Positions 36,128 through 43,362 of a stretch of 64,000 nt of DNA are shown in pieces. The first letter of the stretch is position 1. Each line of letters begins with the position of its first letter. Both the position numbers and the translations under genes were made by a program. Source of the DNA: Lachnospiraceae bacterium (GTDB taxonomy: Bacteria; Bacillota; Clostridia; Lachnospirales; Lachnospiraceae); assembly GCA_015057585.1 (NCBI GenBank), contig SVEF01000008.1, forward strand, positions 62,001 to 126,000, in the 5' to 3' direction. The notes beneath the pieces are model-generated. The model ran no database searches. It saw only the letters and a list, made by a program, of their open reading frames with translations, and was not told the DNA's origin.

Positions 36128-36820
36128 ATGAAAAGAGGAAAGAAATATAATGAAGCAGTTAAGCTGTTTGACAAGAGCGCTCAGTACGAAGCAGCAGAAG
36201 CAATCAGCTTAGTAAAGAAGTCCGCAGTCGCTAAGTTCGACGAAACAATTGAAGCACACATCAGACTCGGTGTTGATGGTCGTCACGCTGACCAGCAGGT
36301 TCGTGGTGCAGTAGTTCTGCCACACGGTACAGGTAAGGAAGTTAGAGTTTTAGTATTCGCAAAGGGCGATAAGGTAGCAGAGGCAGAAGCAGCTGGTGCA
36401 GATTTCGTTGGTGGAGACGAACTCATTCCAAGAATCCAGAACGATGGCTGGTTTGATTTCGACGTAGTTGTTGCTACACCGGATATGATGGGCGTGGTTG
36501 GTCGTCTTGGTCGTGTTCTCGGTCCTAAGGGCTTAATGCCAAACCCTAAGGCAGGAACCGTAACCATGGATGTTACAAAGGCTGTTAAGGACATCAAGGC
36601 AGGTAAGATCGAATACAGATTGGATAAGACAAACATCATCCACTGTCCGGTAGGTAAGGCTTCTTTCACAGAAGAACAGCTCGCAGACAACTTCCAGACT
36701 CTGATGGGTGCAATCATCAAGGCTAAGCCGGCTTCCGCAAAGGGTACTTATTTAAAGAGCGTAACACTCGCTTCCACAATGGGTCCTGGCGTGAAAGTAA
36801 ACGCTGCTAAGTTAAGCTAA
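36128..36820 (+). CDS. rplA: 50S ribosomal protein L1
   Basis: 230 aa, normal length. Conserved blocks include [33 protein letters not shown] and [20 protein letters not shown] (part of the 20-residue core signature). L1 builds the mobile stalk at the E site and in many bacteria represses its own operon. It ends a rplK-rplA unit; rplJ-rplL has its own promoter downstream. Confidence 0.98.
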   Translation: MKRGKKYNEAVKLFDKSAQYEAAEAISLVKKSAVAKFDETIEAHIRLGVDGRHADQQVRGAVVLPHGTGKEVRVLVFAKGDKVAEAEAAGADFVGGDELIPRIQNDGWFDFDVVVATPDMMGVVGRLGRVLGPKGLMPNPKAGTVTMDVTKAVKDIKAGKIEYRLDKTNIIHCPVGKASFTEEQLADNFQTLMGAIIKAKPASAKGTYLKSVTLASTMGPGVKVNAAKLS

Positions 36821-36918
36821 TTACTTAACTTGAGGCTGAATTTCCAAGCACCCGTGTTTAGGCGCATGGATGTGAGGAAAGGCCTTACGAAAAACTTTTC
36901 AGTTTTTCAAAAATATGG
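36821..36918 (+). other. Spacer between rplA and the rplJ promoter
   Basis: No gene or clear terminator is seen. Short inverted words occur around GGAAAGGCCTTACG, but no stem followed by T, so rplA transcripts may run into the rplJ leader. Confidence 0.5.
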
Positions 36919-36947
36919 TTGACAAACCAATAGAACTGTAATACAAT
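36919..36947 (+). promoter_or_regulatory. Sigma-A promoter of rplJ-rplL
   Basis: Consensus TTGACA (36919-36924), 17-bp spacer, TACAAT (36942-36947). Confidence 0.88.
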
Positions 36948-36953
36948 AATGGG

Positions 36954-37122
36954 CGTGTTGTGGAAACACGGCACGCCCGACTGTATAAAACATACAGTTA
37001 AACCGAAGACAGCAGGTGCGGAACTCTCCGCGTAAGCATGGTCGCCTGCCGAGGGATAAAAGCTAAAGTTAGAATCTATTCGACTGCTTAAATCCGTTTC
37101 GGTTTTAAAGCAGTTTTTTTGT
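36954..37122 (+). ncRNA. Ribosomal protein L10 leader with transcription attenuator
   Basis: Begins with a strong hairpin GGGCGTG/CACGCCC, then ACTGTAT/ATACAGT, then the L10(L12)4-binding-type domain around 37007-37055 (GAAGACAGCAGGTGCGG paired to CGCCTGCCGAGGG). An intrinsic terminator follows at 37083-37120. This order is that of the known L10 leader of Firmicutes, where bound L10-L12 favours early termination. Confidence 0.8.
37083..37120 (+). terminator. Attenuator before rplJ
   Basis: ACTGCTTAAA..CCG pairs with CGG..TTTAAAGCAGT, followed by seven T. It lies 48 nt upstream of rplJ and would stop transcription before the gene unless an alternative fold forms. Confidence 0.82.
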
Positions 37123-37167
37123 TGATAAAAAACCGCTTTATTCAATATTATAAGGAGGTGCGCTATC

Positions 37168-37662
37168 ATGGCAAAGGTAGAAATTAAAGCTCCTATCATT
37201 GACGAGATTAAGGGTTATGTTGAAAAGGCTTCCGCAGCAGTCCTCGTTGACTACCGTGGTCTTACAGTAGAAGAAGATACAAGACTTCGTAAGGCATTAA
37301 GAGAAGCTGGTGTTGTGTACAAGGTATACAAGAACACATATCTCACTCGTGCATTTGAAGGTTCTGATTTCGCACAGCTGAACAAGGACTTAGAAGGACC
37401 TACAGCAGTTGCTTTCGGTATTGACGATGCAACAGCTCCTGCAAGAATCATTGCTGAGTTCGCTAAGAAGGCTCCTAAGTTAGAGTTCAAGGCTGGTGTA
37501 GTAGAAGGCGTTTATTATGACGTCAAGGGTCTTGAGAAGGTTGCTCAGATTCCATCCAGAGAAGTTCTCATTTCCAAGCTTTTGGGCAGCTTACAGTCCC
37601 CAATCGCAAACATGGCTCGTGTTCTCAAGCAGATTGCAGAGAAGAACGGCGAGGCTGCATAA
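37168..37662 (+). CDS. rplJ: 50S ribosomal protein L10
   Basis: 164 aa, start set by AAGGAGGTG. Typical L10 features: VDYRGLTVEEDTRLRKALREAG near the N terminus (residues about 29-50) and YKVYKNTYLTRAF after it; the C-terminal helix that binds L7/L12 dimers ends in KQIAEKNGEAA. L10 anchors the stalk and also controls its own leader. Just after the stop, a decayed second copy of the gene's last codons is present (37692-37722). Confidence 0.98.
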   Translation: MAKVEIKAPIIDEIKGYVEKASAAVLVDYRGLTVEEDTRLRKALREAGVVYKVYKNTYLTRAFEGSDFAQLNKDLEGPTAVAFGIDDATAPARIIAEFAKKAPKLEFKAGVVEGVYYDVKGLEKVAQIPSREVLISKLLGSLQSPIANMARVLKQIAEKNGEAA

Positions 37663-37691
37663 TAACTGTGGCGCAATCTGCTTTGCAGATA

Positions 37692-37722
37692 TGCAGAGAA
37701 GAACGGCGAAGCAGCTTAATAG
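37692..37722 (+). repeat. Partial duplicate of the rplJ 3' end
   Basis: TGCAGAGAAGAACGGCGA occurs at 37635-37652 inside rplJ and again at 37692-37709; the following codons for Glu-Ala-Ala-stop are also similar but have changed third positions. It lies in the 135-nt rplJ-rplL spacer and has no start of its own. Confidence 0.85.
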
Positions 37723-37797
37723 CAGCTTAAGAAACAAAAGAAATTACGCGGCATGACCGCAAAACACATTTTAAATTTTTAATGGAGGTAAATTAAA

Positions 37798-38163
37798 ATG
37801 ACAACACAGGAATTTATCGATGCTATCAAGAGCATGACAGTTTTAGAGTTAAATGATTTAGTAAAGGCATGTGAGGAAGAATTCGGCGTATCCGCAGCAG
37901 CAGGCGTTGTAGTTGCAGCAGCAGGCCCAGCAGCAGAAGCAGCTGAAGAAAAGACAGAGTTCGACGTTGAGTTAACAAGCGCTGGTGACCAGAAGATTAA
38001 GGTTATCAAGGTTGTTCGTGAAATCACAGGTCTTGGCTTAGGTGAAGCTAAGGCAGCTGTAGAAGCAGCTCCAAAGGTATTAAAGGAAGGCGTTTCCAAG
38101 GCAGAAGCTGATGAAATCAAGGCTAAGTTAGAAGCTGAAGGTGCTGTAGTTACATTAAAGTAA
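37798..38163 (+). CDS. rplL: 50S ribosomal protein L7/L12
   Basis: 121 aa. N-terminal dimerisation domain ([19 protein letters not shown]), Ala-rich hinge, and the C-terminal factor-binding domain with [19 protein letters not shown]. It recruits translation factors to the ribosome. Ribosome binding site ATGGAGG. In most bacteria rpoB follows; here a terminator and an 8.3-kb accessory block intervene. Confidence 0.98.
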   Translation: MTTQEFIDAIKSMTVLELNDLVKACEEEFGVSAAAGVVVAAAGPAAEAAEEKTEFDVELTSAGDQKIKVIKVVREITGLGLGEAKAAVEAAPKVLKEGVSKAEADEIKAKLEAEGAVVTLK

Positions 38164-38178
38164 TAGGGTATCTTAACA

Positions 38179-38213
38179 AGGGGAGTGCGAATTTCGCGCT
38201 CCTCTTTTTTTGC
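38179..38213 (+). terminator. Terminator after rplL
   Basis: GGGGAGTGCGAA pairs with TTTCGCGCTCCTC, followed by a run of seven T. It also forms the first part of the left arm of the large fold-back. Confidence 0.85.
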
Positions 38214-38641
38214 GCCCGTTTGCACCTGCAAAAACGCAGTTGCCATACTCGCAGGGCTTCCTGCCCTCCGGCACTTTGCCGGCAGTCATAAACAGAAAAC
38301 CCGGTCCCGGAACTTGTGGTCGGGAGAGTATAAATTTTGAATAAGAGGATGGTACGGAAAGCGTCCGTAGGACGCGGTTTTAGAAAAGGCAATGGTCGCT
38401 CTCGGGAAACCCTGGTTTTCCAGAGGCGACTACTGCCTTTTCATAAAAGTGCTGCGCACTTTTTCCGTACCATCCTCTTTTGCCATCTCTTCCTCTCCCG
38501 ACCACTGCAAACAACCGGCTCCCGGTTTTTCTATTCCTGCCTGTCCCAAAGCACCGAGGGCAGAGCCCTGCGGTATGTCCCTGCATGTTTTTCCAAGTGT
38601 AAACGGGCGCTATAAAGGACCGCAACATTTCGCACTCCCCG
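38180..38641. repeat. 460-bp imperfect fold-back (giant inverted repeat)
   Basis: Arms of about 181 bp (38180-38360 and 38461-38641) are inverted copies with interruptions; a further paired core lies inside. Exact matching blocks include 12 bp at the outer ends (GGGGAGTGCGAA), 10 bp GCGCCCGTTT, 12 bp TGGTCGGGAGAG and 18 bp AAGAGGATGGTACGGAAA. The core adds GCGTCC/GGACGC, AAAAGGCA/TGCCTTTT and AAAGTGC/GCACTTT hairpins. No convincing reading frame with a ribosome binding site is present. No clear target duplication was seen at the ends. It could be a MITE-like element, a fold-back RNA or a relic of inverted duplication. Confidence 0.85.
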
Positions 38642-38649
38642 CCAAACCC

Positions 38650-38680
38650 CATCGGCATGTCGCGAAGCGATATGCCGATG
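38650..38680. repeat. 14-bp hairpin after the fold-back
   Basis: CATCGGCATGTCGC and GCGATATGCCGATG pair around a GAA loop with one wobble. There is no T run after it, so it is not an obvious terminator. It is in the spacer between the fold-back and the AlbA_2-type gene. Confidence 0.75.
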
Positions 38681-38739
38681 ACCCCTGTTGCGCCGGATAG
38701 GCGCACTTTAATTCGGTCCCATTTGCAGATTTGGCCACC

Positions 38740-38768
38740 TTGCAACCTATCTTTTCATATGATAAAAT
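38740..38768 (+). promoter_or_regulatory. Putative promoter of the AlbA_2-type regulator
   Basis: TTGCAA (38740-38745), 17-bp spacer, TAAAAT (38763-38768), 33 nt before the start. Confidence 0.65.
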
Positions 38769-38800
38769 AGAATGAGGATTTCCAGAAGGGAGGCGGAAAG

Positions 38801-40285
38801 ATGATTGATTTCAATAACATAGAAAAATATCGTGAAAATAATCGTATTGAGGCAAAGAAAGCACTCGGGGGCCTTCCTAATAGCATATGGGAAACCTATT
38901 CGGCATTTGCAAATTCCTTTGGTGGAGTGATTCTGCTTGGAGTGGAAGAATATAAAGATAAGTCACTTCATGTTGTGAATCTGCCGGAACCGGAGAACAT
39001 GATTACAGAATTTTGGAATACGATTAATAATCCGAAAAAAGTCAGCGTTAATATTCTTTCGGATAAGAATGTTACTATTCATGAGGTTGATGGAAGTAGA
39101 TTTATTTCTATAGAGGTTCCAAGGGCTAATAGAAGTGACAAACCTGTATATATAGATGGTAATCCACTAACCGGTTCCTATCGCAGAAATGGAGAAGGGG
39201 ACTATAGGTGTACGAAGGAAGAGATTCACGCCATGACTCGTGATGCTTCCGTAAAAACACAAGACATGCTTGTGCTGGAAGAAATGGGTCTTGAAGTTTT
39301 GGATTATGACAGTGTTCGGAGATATCGGATTCGAATGAAAAACTATCGTCCGGGTCATGTATGGGAAGAACTTGAAGATGAAGAATTTTTATATAGACTC
39401 GGGGCATTAGGAAGAACTTCGGATGGCAAAATGCGTCCTACCGCGGCAGGACTTTTAATGTTTGGCTATGAATATGAAATCGTAAAGGAATATCCGAATT
39501 ATTTTCTCGATTATCAAGAACGATTTGACGAGGATAATCGATGGACGGATAGAATTGTCTCCTCCTCCGGTGATTGGAGTGGCAATATTTATGATTTCTA
39601 TTTCCGTGTTTATAATAAACTTGTCCAGGATGTGAAAGTTCCATTCAAGCTTGAAGGCGGTGACAGGATTGATGATACTCCGGTTCATAAAGCACTTCGT
39701 GAAGCTCTTGCGAACTGTCTTATTAATGCGGATTACTATGGAAGACAGGGAATTGTGATTATTAAGAGAAAGGATTCTTTCTGTTTTTCAAATCCGGGAG
39801 GATTTCGTATTGATGTAGAAACGGCGAAGAGCGGTGGTGTATCTGATCCTAGAAACGCTGCGCTGTTTAAAATGTTCAATCTGGTTGATGTTGGTGAACG
39901 AGCGGGCAGCGGTATACCGAATATATTTTATGTTTGGAAGAAACAAGGGTGGTTTGCACCAATGATTGAAGAAAGTTTTGAGCCGGAGAGGATTGTATTA
40001 TCATTGCATATTGGTGAGGGTGATGATAAAAAAGTAGCGATAAAAAGTAGCGATAAAAAAGTAGCGATAAAAAGTAGCGATAAAAAATCATTAATAAAAA
40101 CCGAAGTAAAAAAGATGGCGATAATCGAATACCTGACGGAAAAAGTTACGGCAAAAACTGTGGAAATTGCCGGATTGGTTGGAGTAAAAGAGGCGCGTGC
40201 AAGAAAATTACTTTCCGAAATGGCGGAAGAGGGTATTATTGTTGCAGAAGGTGCAAACAGAAACAGGTACTATAGATTAAAATAG
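38801..40285 (+). CDS. AlbA_2 (Schlafen-like) domain transcriptional regulator
   Basis: 494 aa, AGGGAGG before the ATG. Residues about 10-125 form the AlbA_2 domain (ENNRIEAKKALGGLPNSIWE, then AFANSFGGVILLGVEE). A C-terminal ATPase-related region has REALANCLINADYYG, SNPGGF and RNAALFKMFNLVDVGERAGSG, as in the COG2865 family of predicted regulators or helicase-like proteins. After a 9-residue tandem repeat (DKKVAIKSS, twice plus a part) the last 65 residues look like a winged helix. Such genes are common in accessory islands. Partner and function unknown. The coding repeat contains runs of five and six A that could slip in replication. Confidence 0.85.
   Translation: MIDFNNIEKYRENNRIEAKKALGGLPNSIWETYSAFANSFGGVILLGVEEYKDKSLHVVNLPEPENMITEFWNTINNPKKVSVNILSDKNVTIHEVDGSRFISIEVPRANRSDKPVYIDGNPLTGSYRRNGEGDYRCTKEEIHAMTRDASVKTQDMLVLEEMGLEVLDYDSVRRYRIRMKNYRPGHVWEELEDEEFLYRLGALGRTSDGKMRPTAAGLLMFGYEYEIVKEYPNYFLDYQERFDEDNRWTDRIVSSSGDWSGNIYDFYFRVYNKLVQDVKVPFKLEGGDRIDDTPVHKALREALANCLINADYYGRQGIVIIKRKDSFCFSNPGGFRIDVETAKSGGVSDPRNAALFKMFNLVDVGERAGSGIPNIFYVWKKQGWFAPMIEESFEPERIVLSLHIGEGDDKKVAIKSSDKKVAIKSSDKKSLIKTEVKKMAIIEYLTEKVTAKTVEIAGLVGVKEARARKLLSEMAEEGIIVAEGANRNRYYRLK
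40025..40090 (+). repeat. 27-nt coding tandem repeat with A-tracts
   Basis: GATAAAAAAGTAGC (14 nt) and GATAAAAAGTAGC (13 nt) alternate four times, then a fifth partial unit. The 27-nt period keeps the frame and encodes DKKVAIKSS. Loss of one A or one subunit would shift the frame and remove the winged-helix end. Confidence 0.9.
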
Positions 40286-40299
40286 GAGAGGGAAATATC

Positions 40300-40353
40300 G
40301 TGAAAAATTATTTCATCTGTAGCGAGCGTAATGGCACAGTTGTCAGAAAGTAA
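40300..40353 (+). CDS. Possible 17-aa mini-gene
   Basis: GTG start with AGGAGAGGG upstream, encoding MKNYFICSERNGTVVRK, between the AlbA_2-type gene (14 nt away) and a terminator hairpin. The ribosome binding site is good but the frame is too short for any coding test. It could be a small regulatory peptide, a relic, or chance. Confidence 0.25.
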   Translation: MKNYFICSERNGTVVRK

Positions 40354-40373
40354 ATAGAAAGAAACATTGATTC

Positions 40374-40404
40374 CCGCCGGTTGTGCAAACAATCGGCGGT
40401 TTCT
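40374..40404 (+). terminator. Hairpin after the AlbA_2-type gene
   Basis: CCGCCGGTTG/CAATCGGCGG stem with one wobble and loop TGCAAA, followed by a short TTTCT. Weak T run. Confidence 0.6.
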
Positions 40405-40458
40405 ACATTTGATGTAAATGTATGGTCGGACTATAAAATGTTCTTAAAGCGAATTGCA

Positions 40459-40488
40459 TTGCATGGAGAAATATGGTAATTTTATGAT
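40459..40488 (+). promoter_or_regulatory. Putative promoter of the paired regulators
   Basis: TTGCAT (40459-40464), 18-bp spacer, TATGAT (40483-40488), 26 nt before the first regulator. Confidence 0.55.
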
Positions 40489-40514
40489 AAGGAACACAGG
40501 AGAGGAAAAGAATC

Positions 40515-41447
40515 ATGGGGTATTTGGACGAACTGCGGCAAAACAGAATAGAGTTAAGTGAGATGATTTGTGATATCAGACAGCAAAAGGGGATTTCACA
40601 GAAAGAGCTGTATGAAGGAATCTGCACGAAAAAAGCGTATCAGGATTTGGAGAACGGAGAAGGAATCGGGGATGAGTGGATGGCGGAATGTCTGCTTTCC
40701 AGACTGCATGTACAATACCGGTTACTGGAGATTTTTTTGTCGGAGAGAGATTTTGAGCGAAAGGAGAGCAGATACCGTATCGGAATACTGCTTCAAAAAG
40801 GACAGACAGAGAAGGCAAAGGAAGCGCTGGCGGAATACGAGGCAAAGGCAAAGAAGAGTGTTTTGGACCGTCAGTACATTTTATGGAAGAAGGCAGAGTT
40901 CTTAAAGGAAACCGAGACACGGGCGGCAGGACAAATGGCAAAAGAGGCCTTAGAGCTGACACTTCCGGTAAGTGAAGCAGAAGAACGGTTGCGAGGGAAG
41001 GTTATTTTGTCTGAAATGGAGCTGGAACTGTATTTACTGTACCGGAAATGTGTGCAGAGATGTTCGCTTGCAGAGTATCGGGAAATTCTTGAGAAGCTGC
41101 AACAGACATTCCTTTCGGAGCAGATTTGTTTGAGGTGCTACTTTGAAACAATGTTTGAGTTTGTAGTTGAACTGTTTCGGATGGAAAACTACGAGGAATG
41201 CCGCAAACTGTGTACACAGACAATAGAAGAACTAAGAAGAGGCAATCGATTTGATTTTATTTCGGAATTTTACTTTATTTCTGCCATTGCCGGATTGCAT
41301 AGGATGCAGTCGGAAGAGGAAAAGAAACGCCTGCAACAGGAGATAAAGACGGCATATTATACGGCGATGTCGTTTGGCAGAGAGGAGATAGCAAGGCAGA
41401 TGCAGGCGTATTGTGAGGAGGTATACGGATGGCGTATTACAACTTAA
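40515..41447 (+). CDS. HTH plus helical-repeat regulator (RRNPP/Rgg-like layout), first of pair
   Basis: 310 aa, AGGAGAGGA upstream. Residues about 12-65 read as a XRE-type helix-turn-helix (IRQQKGISQKELYEGICTKK, YQDLENGEG). The remaining 240 residues are entirely helical, with repeated 35-40-aa helical pairs, as in the TPR-type peptide-binding domain of Rgg, PlcR and related regulators. In those, the helical domain binds an imported peptide pheromone. The gene overlaps the second regulator by 19 nt. The layout is seen; peptide control is inferred from the nearby secreted-peptide gene at 42362-42505. Confidence 0.75.
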   Translation: MGYLDELRQNRIELSEMICDIRQQKGISQKELYEGICTKKAYQDLENGEGIGDEWMAECLLSRLHVQYRLLEIFLSERDFERKESRYRIGILLQKGQTEKAKEALAEYEAKAKKSVLDRQYILWKKAEFLKETETRAAGQMAKEALELTLPVSEAEERLRGKVILSEMELELYLLYRKCVQRCSLAEYREILEKLQQTFLSEQICLRCYFETMFEFVVELFRMENYEECRKLCTQTIEELRRGNRFDFISEFYFISAIAGLHRMQSEEEKKRLQQEIKTAYYTAMSFGREEIARQMQAYCEEVYGWRITT

Positions 41448-42370
41448 GTAAGGTTGTGAAAATGCGGCGAAAGGCGCTGGGGGTAAAGCGGGAGGAATTT
41501 GATGCAGAGGGACCGACCGGGATGACGGTGTACCGGATTGAAGAGGGAAAGCACAAAACCTCGGAACGGACCTATCGGAGTCTGACGCGGAGTATGGGAA
41601 TTGAAGAGAGTACGTATCAGGGAATTCTGAAGACAAAAAAGCTGAATGAGCTTCAGGTGACATATGAGATTGCATATTTACTTTGGAGCAAGAATGATAA
41701 GAATGCAGAACAGAAGATAGAGAGCCTAAAAGAGAAATTAGATGAGAAAGATATGCGGAACTATCAATATCTTAGGTATATGGAAGAAAGAATACGTTAT
41801 GGTAAAGGCGAGATAACTGCGGAAGAATATGAGAAGGTATTGGAAGAACTGTTGCAACTTCGAGTAACAAAGGGGTATTCTGTCGATATGTCCAGTTGGC
41901 CCTTACATATTAAGGAATGTCAGATGGTATCGGCTTTAAACAACGTATTGAAAAAAGAAAGAAAATATGAACAGCAAAAGGAACTGCTGATTAAATTAAA
42001 AACGGTTTTGGAACATGATTACATGAATAATGAAAATAAGGAGTTGTACCAAATTATTGCTTCTGTTTTGTGGGCAGATATGCTTGGAAATATCGGTGCG
42101 CATCGGGAAGCAATTAAGATGGATGAAGAAAATTTGAAGCAATGCGAAGAGAAGAAAGAGTTTCGTTATCTTGCCGATGTGTATTACGACCTCTTTTGGA
42201 ACTATCTTATGTTAAAGAAACAAGAAACATTGTCGGCGGAAGAAGAGGAGCGATGCAGACAATGTCTCTTGAGAGCTTACTACATTGACCAGGCTCATGG
42301 TGGCTTGCATCCACGGTATGGACAAAGATTGCAGGAGTGTTATCCGGAAGAGTTGAAACAATCACTTTAG
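41429..42370 (+). CDS. HTH plus helical-repeat regulator, second of pair
   Basis: 313 aa; GAGGAGG is well placed before ATG 41429. The N terminus is a XRE-like fold (VVKMRRKALGVKREEFDAEG, then TVYRIEEGKHKTSERTYRSL). The rest is helical with TPR-like spacing (e.g. LNNVLKKERKYEQQKELLIK; HREAIKMDEENLKQCEE). It overlaps regulator 1 by 19 nt, so they are translated together; they may be a heteromeric pair or a sensor and antagonist. Its 3' end overlaps the convergent 47-aa peptide gene by 9 nt. Base composition is slightly more A-rich than the neighbouring core genes, in keeping with an acquired block. Confidence 0.75.
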   Translation: MAYYNLSKVVKMRRKALGVKREEFDAEGPTGMTVYRIEEGKHKTSERTYRSLTRSMGIEESTYQGILKTKKLNELQVTYEIAYLLWSKNDKNAEQKIESLKEKLDEKDMRNYQYLRYMEERIRYGKGEITAEEYEKVLEELLQLRVTKGYSVDMSSWPLHIKECQMVSALNNVLKKERKYEQQKELLIKLKTVLEHDYMNNENKELYQIIASVLWADMLGNIGAHREAIKMDEENLKQCEEKKEFRYLADVYYDLFWNYLMLKKQETLSAEEEERCRQCLLRAYYIDQAHGGLHPRYGQRLQECYPEELKQSL

Positions 42371-42505
42371 TATATCTTTTGTTTCAGCAATATCTTCATC
42401 CGATGTCGGGATAGCTATCCCAGGATTGACAGACGGGATAACCGATACAGAAAGCACCATGCATAAAGTAAGAATTGTCATCATTTTTTTTAATAAGTTT
42501 TTCAT
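42362..42505 (-). CDS. 47-aa secreted peptide precursor, candidate pheromone
   Basis: Minus-strand gene with AAAGGAGA 7 nt before its ATG. The product has a signal-peptide form: MKNLLKKMM, hydrophobic core TILTLCMVLSVSVIP, then a short tail PSVNPGIAIPTSDEDIAETK ending DILK. Size, signal and position beside helical-repeat regulators match precursor peptides of RRNPP quorum systems, where the C-terminal part is cut out and re-imported. The tail is more acidic than most known pheromones. Its stop lies 9 nt inside the end of the second regulator gene. The upstream DNA and first codons match those of the divergent secreted-protein gene. Not similar to a peptide I can name. Confidence 0.65.
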   Translation of the reverse strand: MKNLLKKMMTILTLCMVLSVSVIPSVNPGIAIPTSDEDIAETKDILK

Positions 42506-42713
42506 ATAAGAATCTCCTTTGAATAGTTGTTTGATAACACAAGAATAATAAGGATTTTCCGAAAAGGCTATAACAAAAAGGGAGCCAAAAGATTTTTTGA
42601 AAAAATAATAGTTGGCGCCTTTTTTGTTATAGATATTGGAAAGAGAAAGGATTAGGATAAAGGCACATAATAATTATTGTGTTACAAAATTACAATCCAA
42701 AGGAGAAGATATC
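42506..42713. promoter_or_regulatory. Mirrored divergent promoter region
   Basis: The two outward-facing genes have matching flanks in opposite orientation: TTGTGTTA exactly 29 bp before each ATG (42535-42542 on minus; 42677-42684 on plus), then CAAAGGAGA and ATGAAAAAC. Farther out toward the centre, GGC.CC.TTTTTGTTATAG is shared. TTGTGTTA may be part of an extended -10 (TGTTATCAA, TGTTACAAA) or of a regulator site. On the plus side it lies in an inverted repeat ACATAATAATTATTGTGT (42665-42682, one mismatch). Confidence 0.7.
42570..42631. repeat. Central inverted repeat between divergent genes
   Basis: TATAACAAAAAGGGAGCCAA pairs with TTGGCGCCTTTTTTGTTATA with one mismatch and one wobble. T and A runs on both sides make it terminator-like in both directions, which would insulate the two divergent genes or reflect the inverted duplication of their upstream DNA. 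Confidence 0.8.
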
Positions 42714-43274
42714 ATGAAAAACAGATTAAAAAAGGTATTAGTTGCATGCTTTGCAGCATTGTTTGGGGTATTACTTTTTAATCCGGCTGTTGCAAAAGCA
42801 GAAGAGATGACTATGGAGACGGCAGAAACGGTAATTGAGTATGGAGAGCCTATTGAGGAAATTTCATACATAGATGAAGACGGATGTCTCGTGACAGAAT
42901 GCCTTTACTTTGTCCCGGATTATGGGTATAACGTAAAAGCAAGAGCAGCATCATCTGGTGCGGGGTGGTTTAGAAAAACAAAGGAACTTACTTGGGATAA
43001 TGGGCTGAGCCAGTCTACATTTTATTATGCGGAAGGCTATTTTGTATGGGGAGACGGCGAAGTAAGTGTTAGTAATTATAGCGGTGGCTGGGATCATATG
43101 GCGAGTAACGCTACAGTGTCAAACATTTCGCTGGAAGCTAAAACCGGAAAATATTTGGGAATATTTAATAACTATGCAAGTGTGACATTTTCGTTTACTG
43201 TTACAAATGTAATTGGAATTGAACGTGATTGCTCGGTGACTATTCGCATAAGTGAAAAGGGTAGACAAATTTAG
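42714..43274 (+). CDS. Secreted protein of unknown function
   Basis: Start at 42714 with AAAGGAGAAG upstream; the longer in-frame reading from 42636 includes this site and is rejected. 186 aa with a clear signal peptide (MKNRLKKVLVACFAALFGV, cut near AKA-EE). The mature part has an acidic segment, then a glycine-, serine- and aromatic-rich beta-like domain (GAGWFRKTKELTWDNG; YYAEGYFVWGDGEVSVSN; YSGGWDHMASNA). I do not recognise a family. Its setting before an ABC ATPase and large permease recalls bacteriocin loci such as lactococcin-972 types, but no clear match to that family is seen. An effector, adhesin or antimicrobial is possible. Confidence 0.7.
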   Translation: MKNRLKKVLVACFAALFGVLLFNPAVAKAEEMTMETAETVIEYGEPIEEISYIDEDGCLVTECLYFVPDYGYNVKARAASSGAGWFRKTKELTWDNGLSQSTFYYAEGYFVWGDGEVSVSNYSGGWDHMASNATVSNISLEAKTGKYLGIFNNYASVTFSFTVTNVIGIERDCSVTIRISEKGRQI

Positions 43275-43295
43275 TATTCAAATAGAAATATATGA

Positions 43296-43342
43296 CCAAA
43301 AGCTTTCTGTGATAATTTAGTTGCAGAAGGCTTTTGGAATAT
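43296..43342 (+). terminator. Hairpin between secreted-protein gene and ABC genes
   Basis: 14-bp stem CCAAAAGCTTTCTG/CAGAAGGCTTTTGG with one wobble, then AATATTTT. The weak T run and the lack of another promoter suggest partial termination that sets the ratio of secreted protein to transporter. Confidence 0.6.
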
Positions 43343-43362
43343 TTTGCAGGAGGACAGAAGGA

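Noticed and set aside
38337-38745. Open frames on both strands in the fold-back region
   Set aside because: They arise from the inverted repeat itself, have no ribosome binding sites and give Cys/Arg/Pro-rich products without protein-like character.
42714-43274. Lactococcin-972-type bacteriocin identity for the secreted protein
   Set aside because: Locus layout is suggestive but size and residue pattern do not clearly match that family, so it is kept as unknown.
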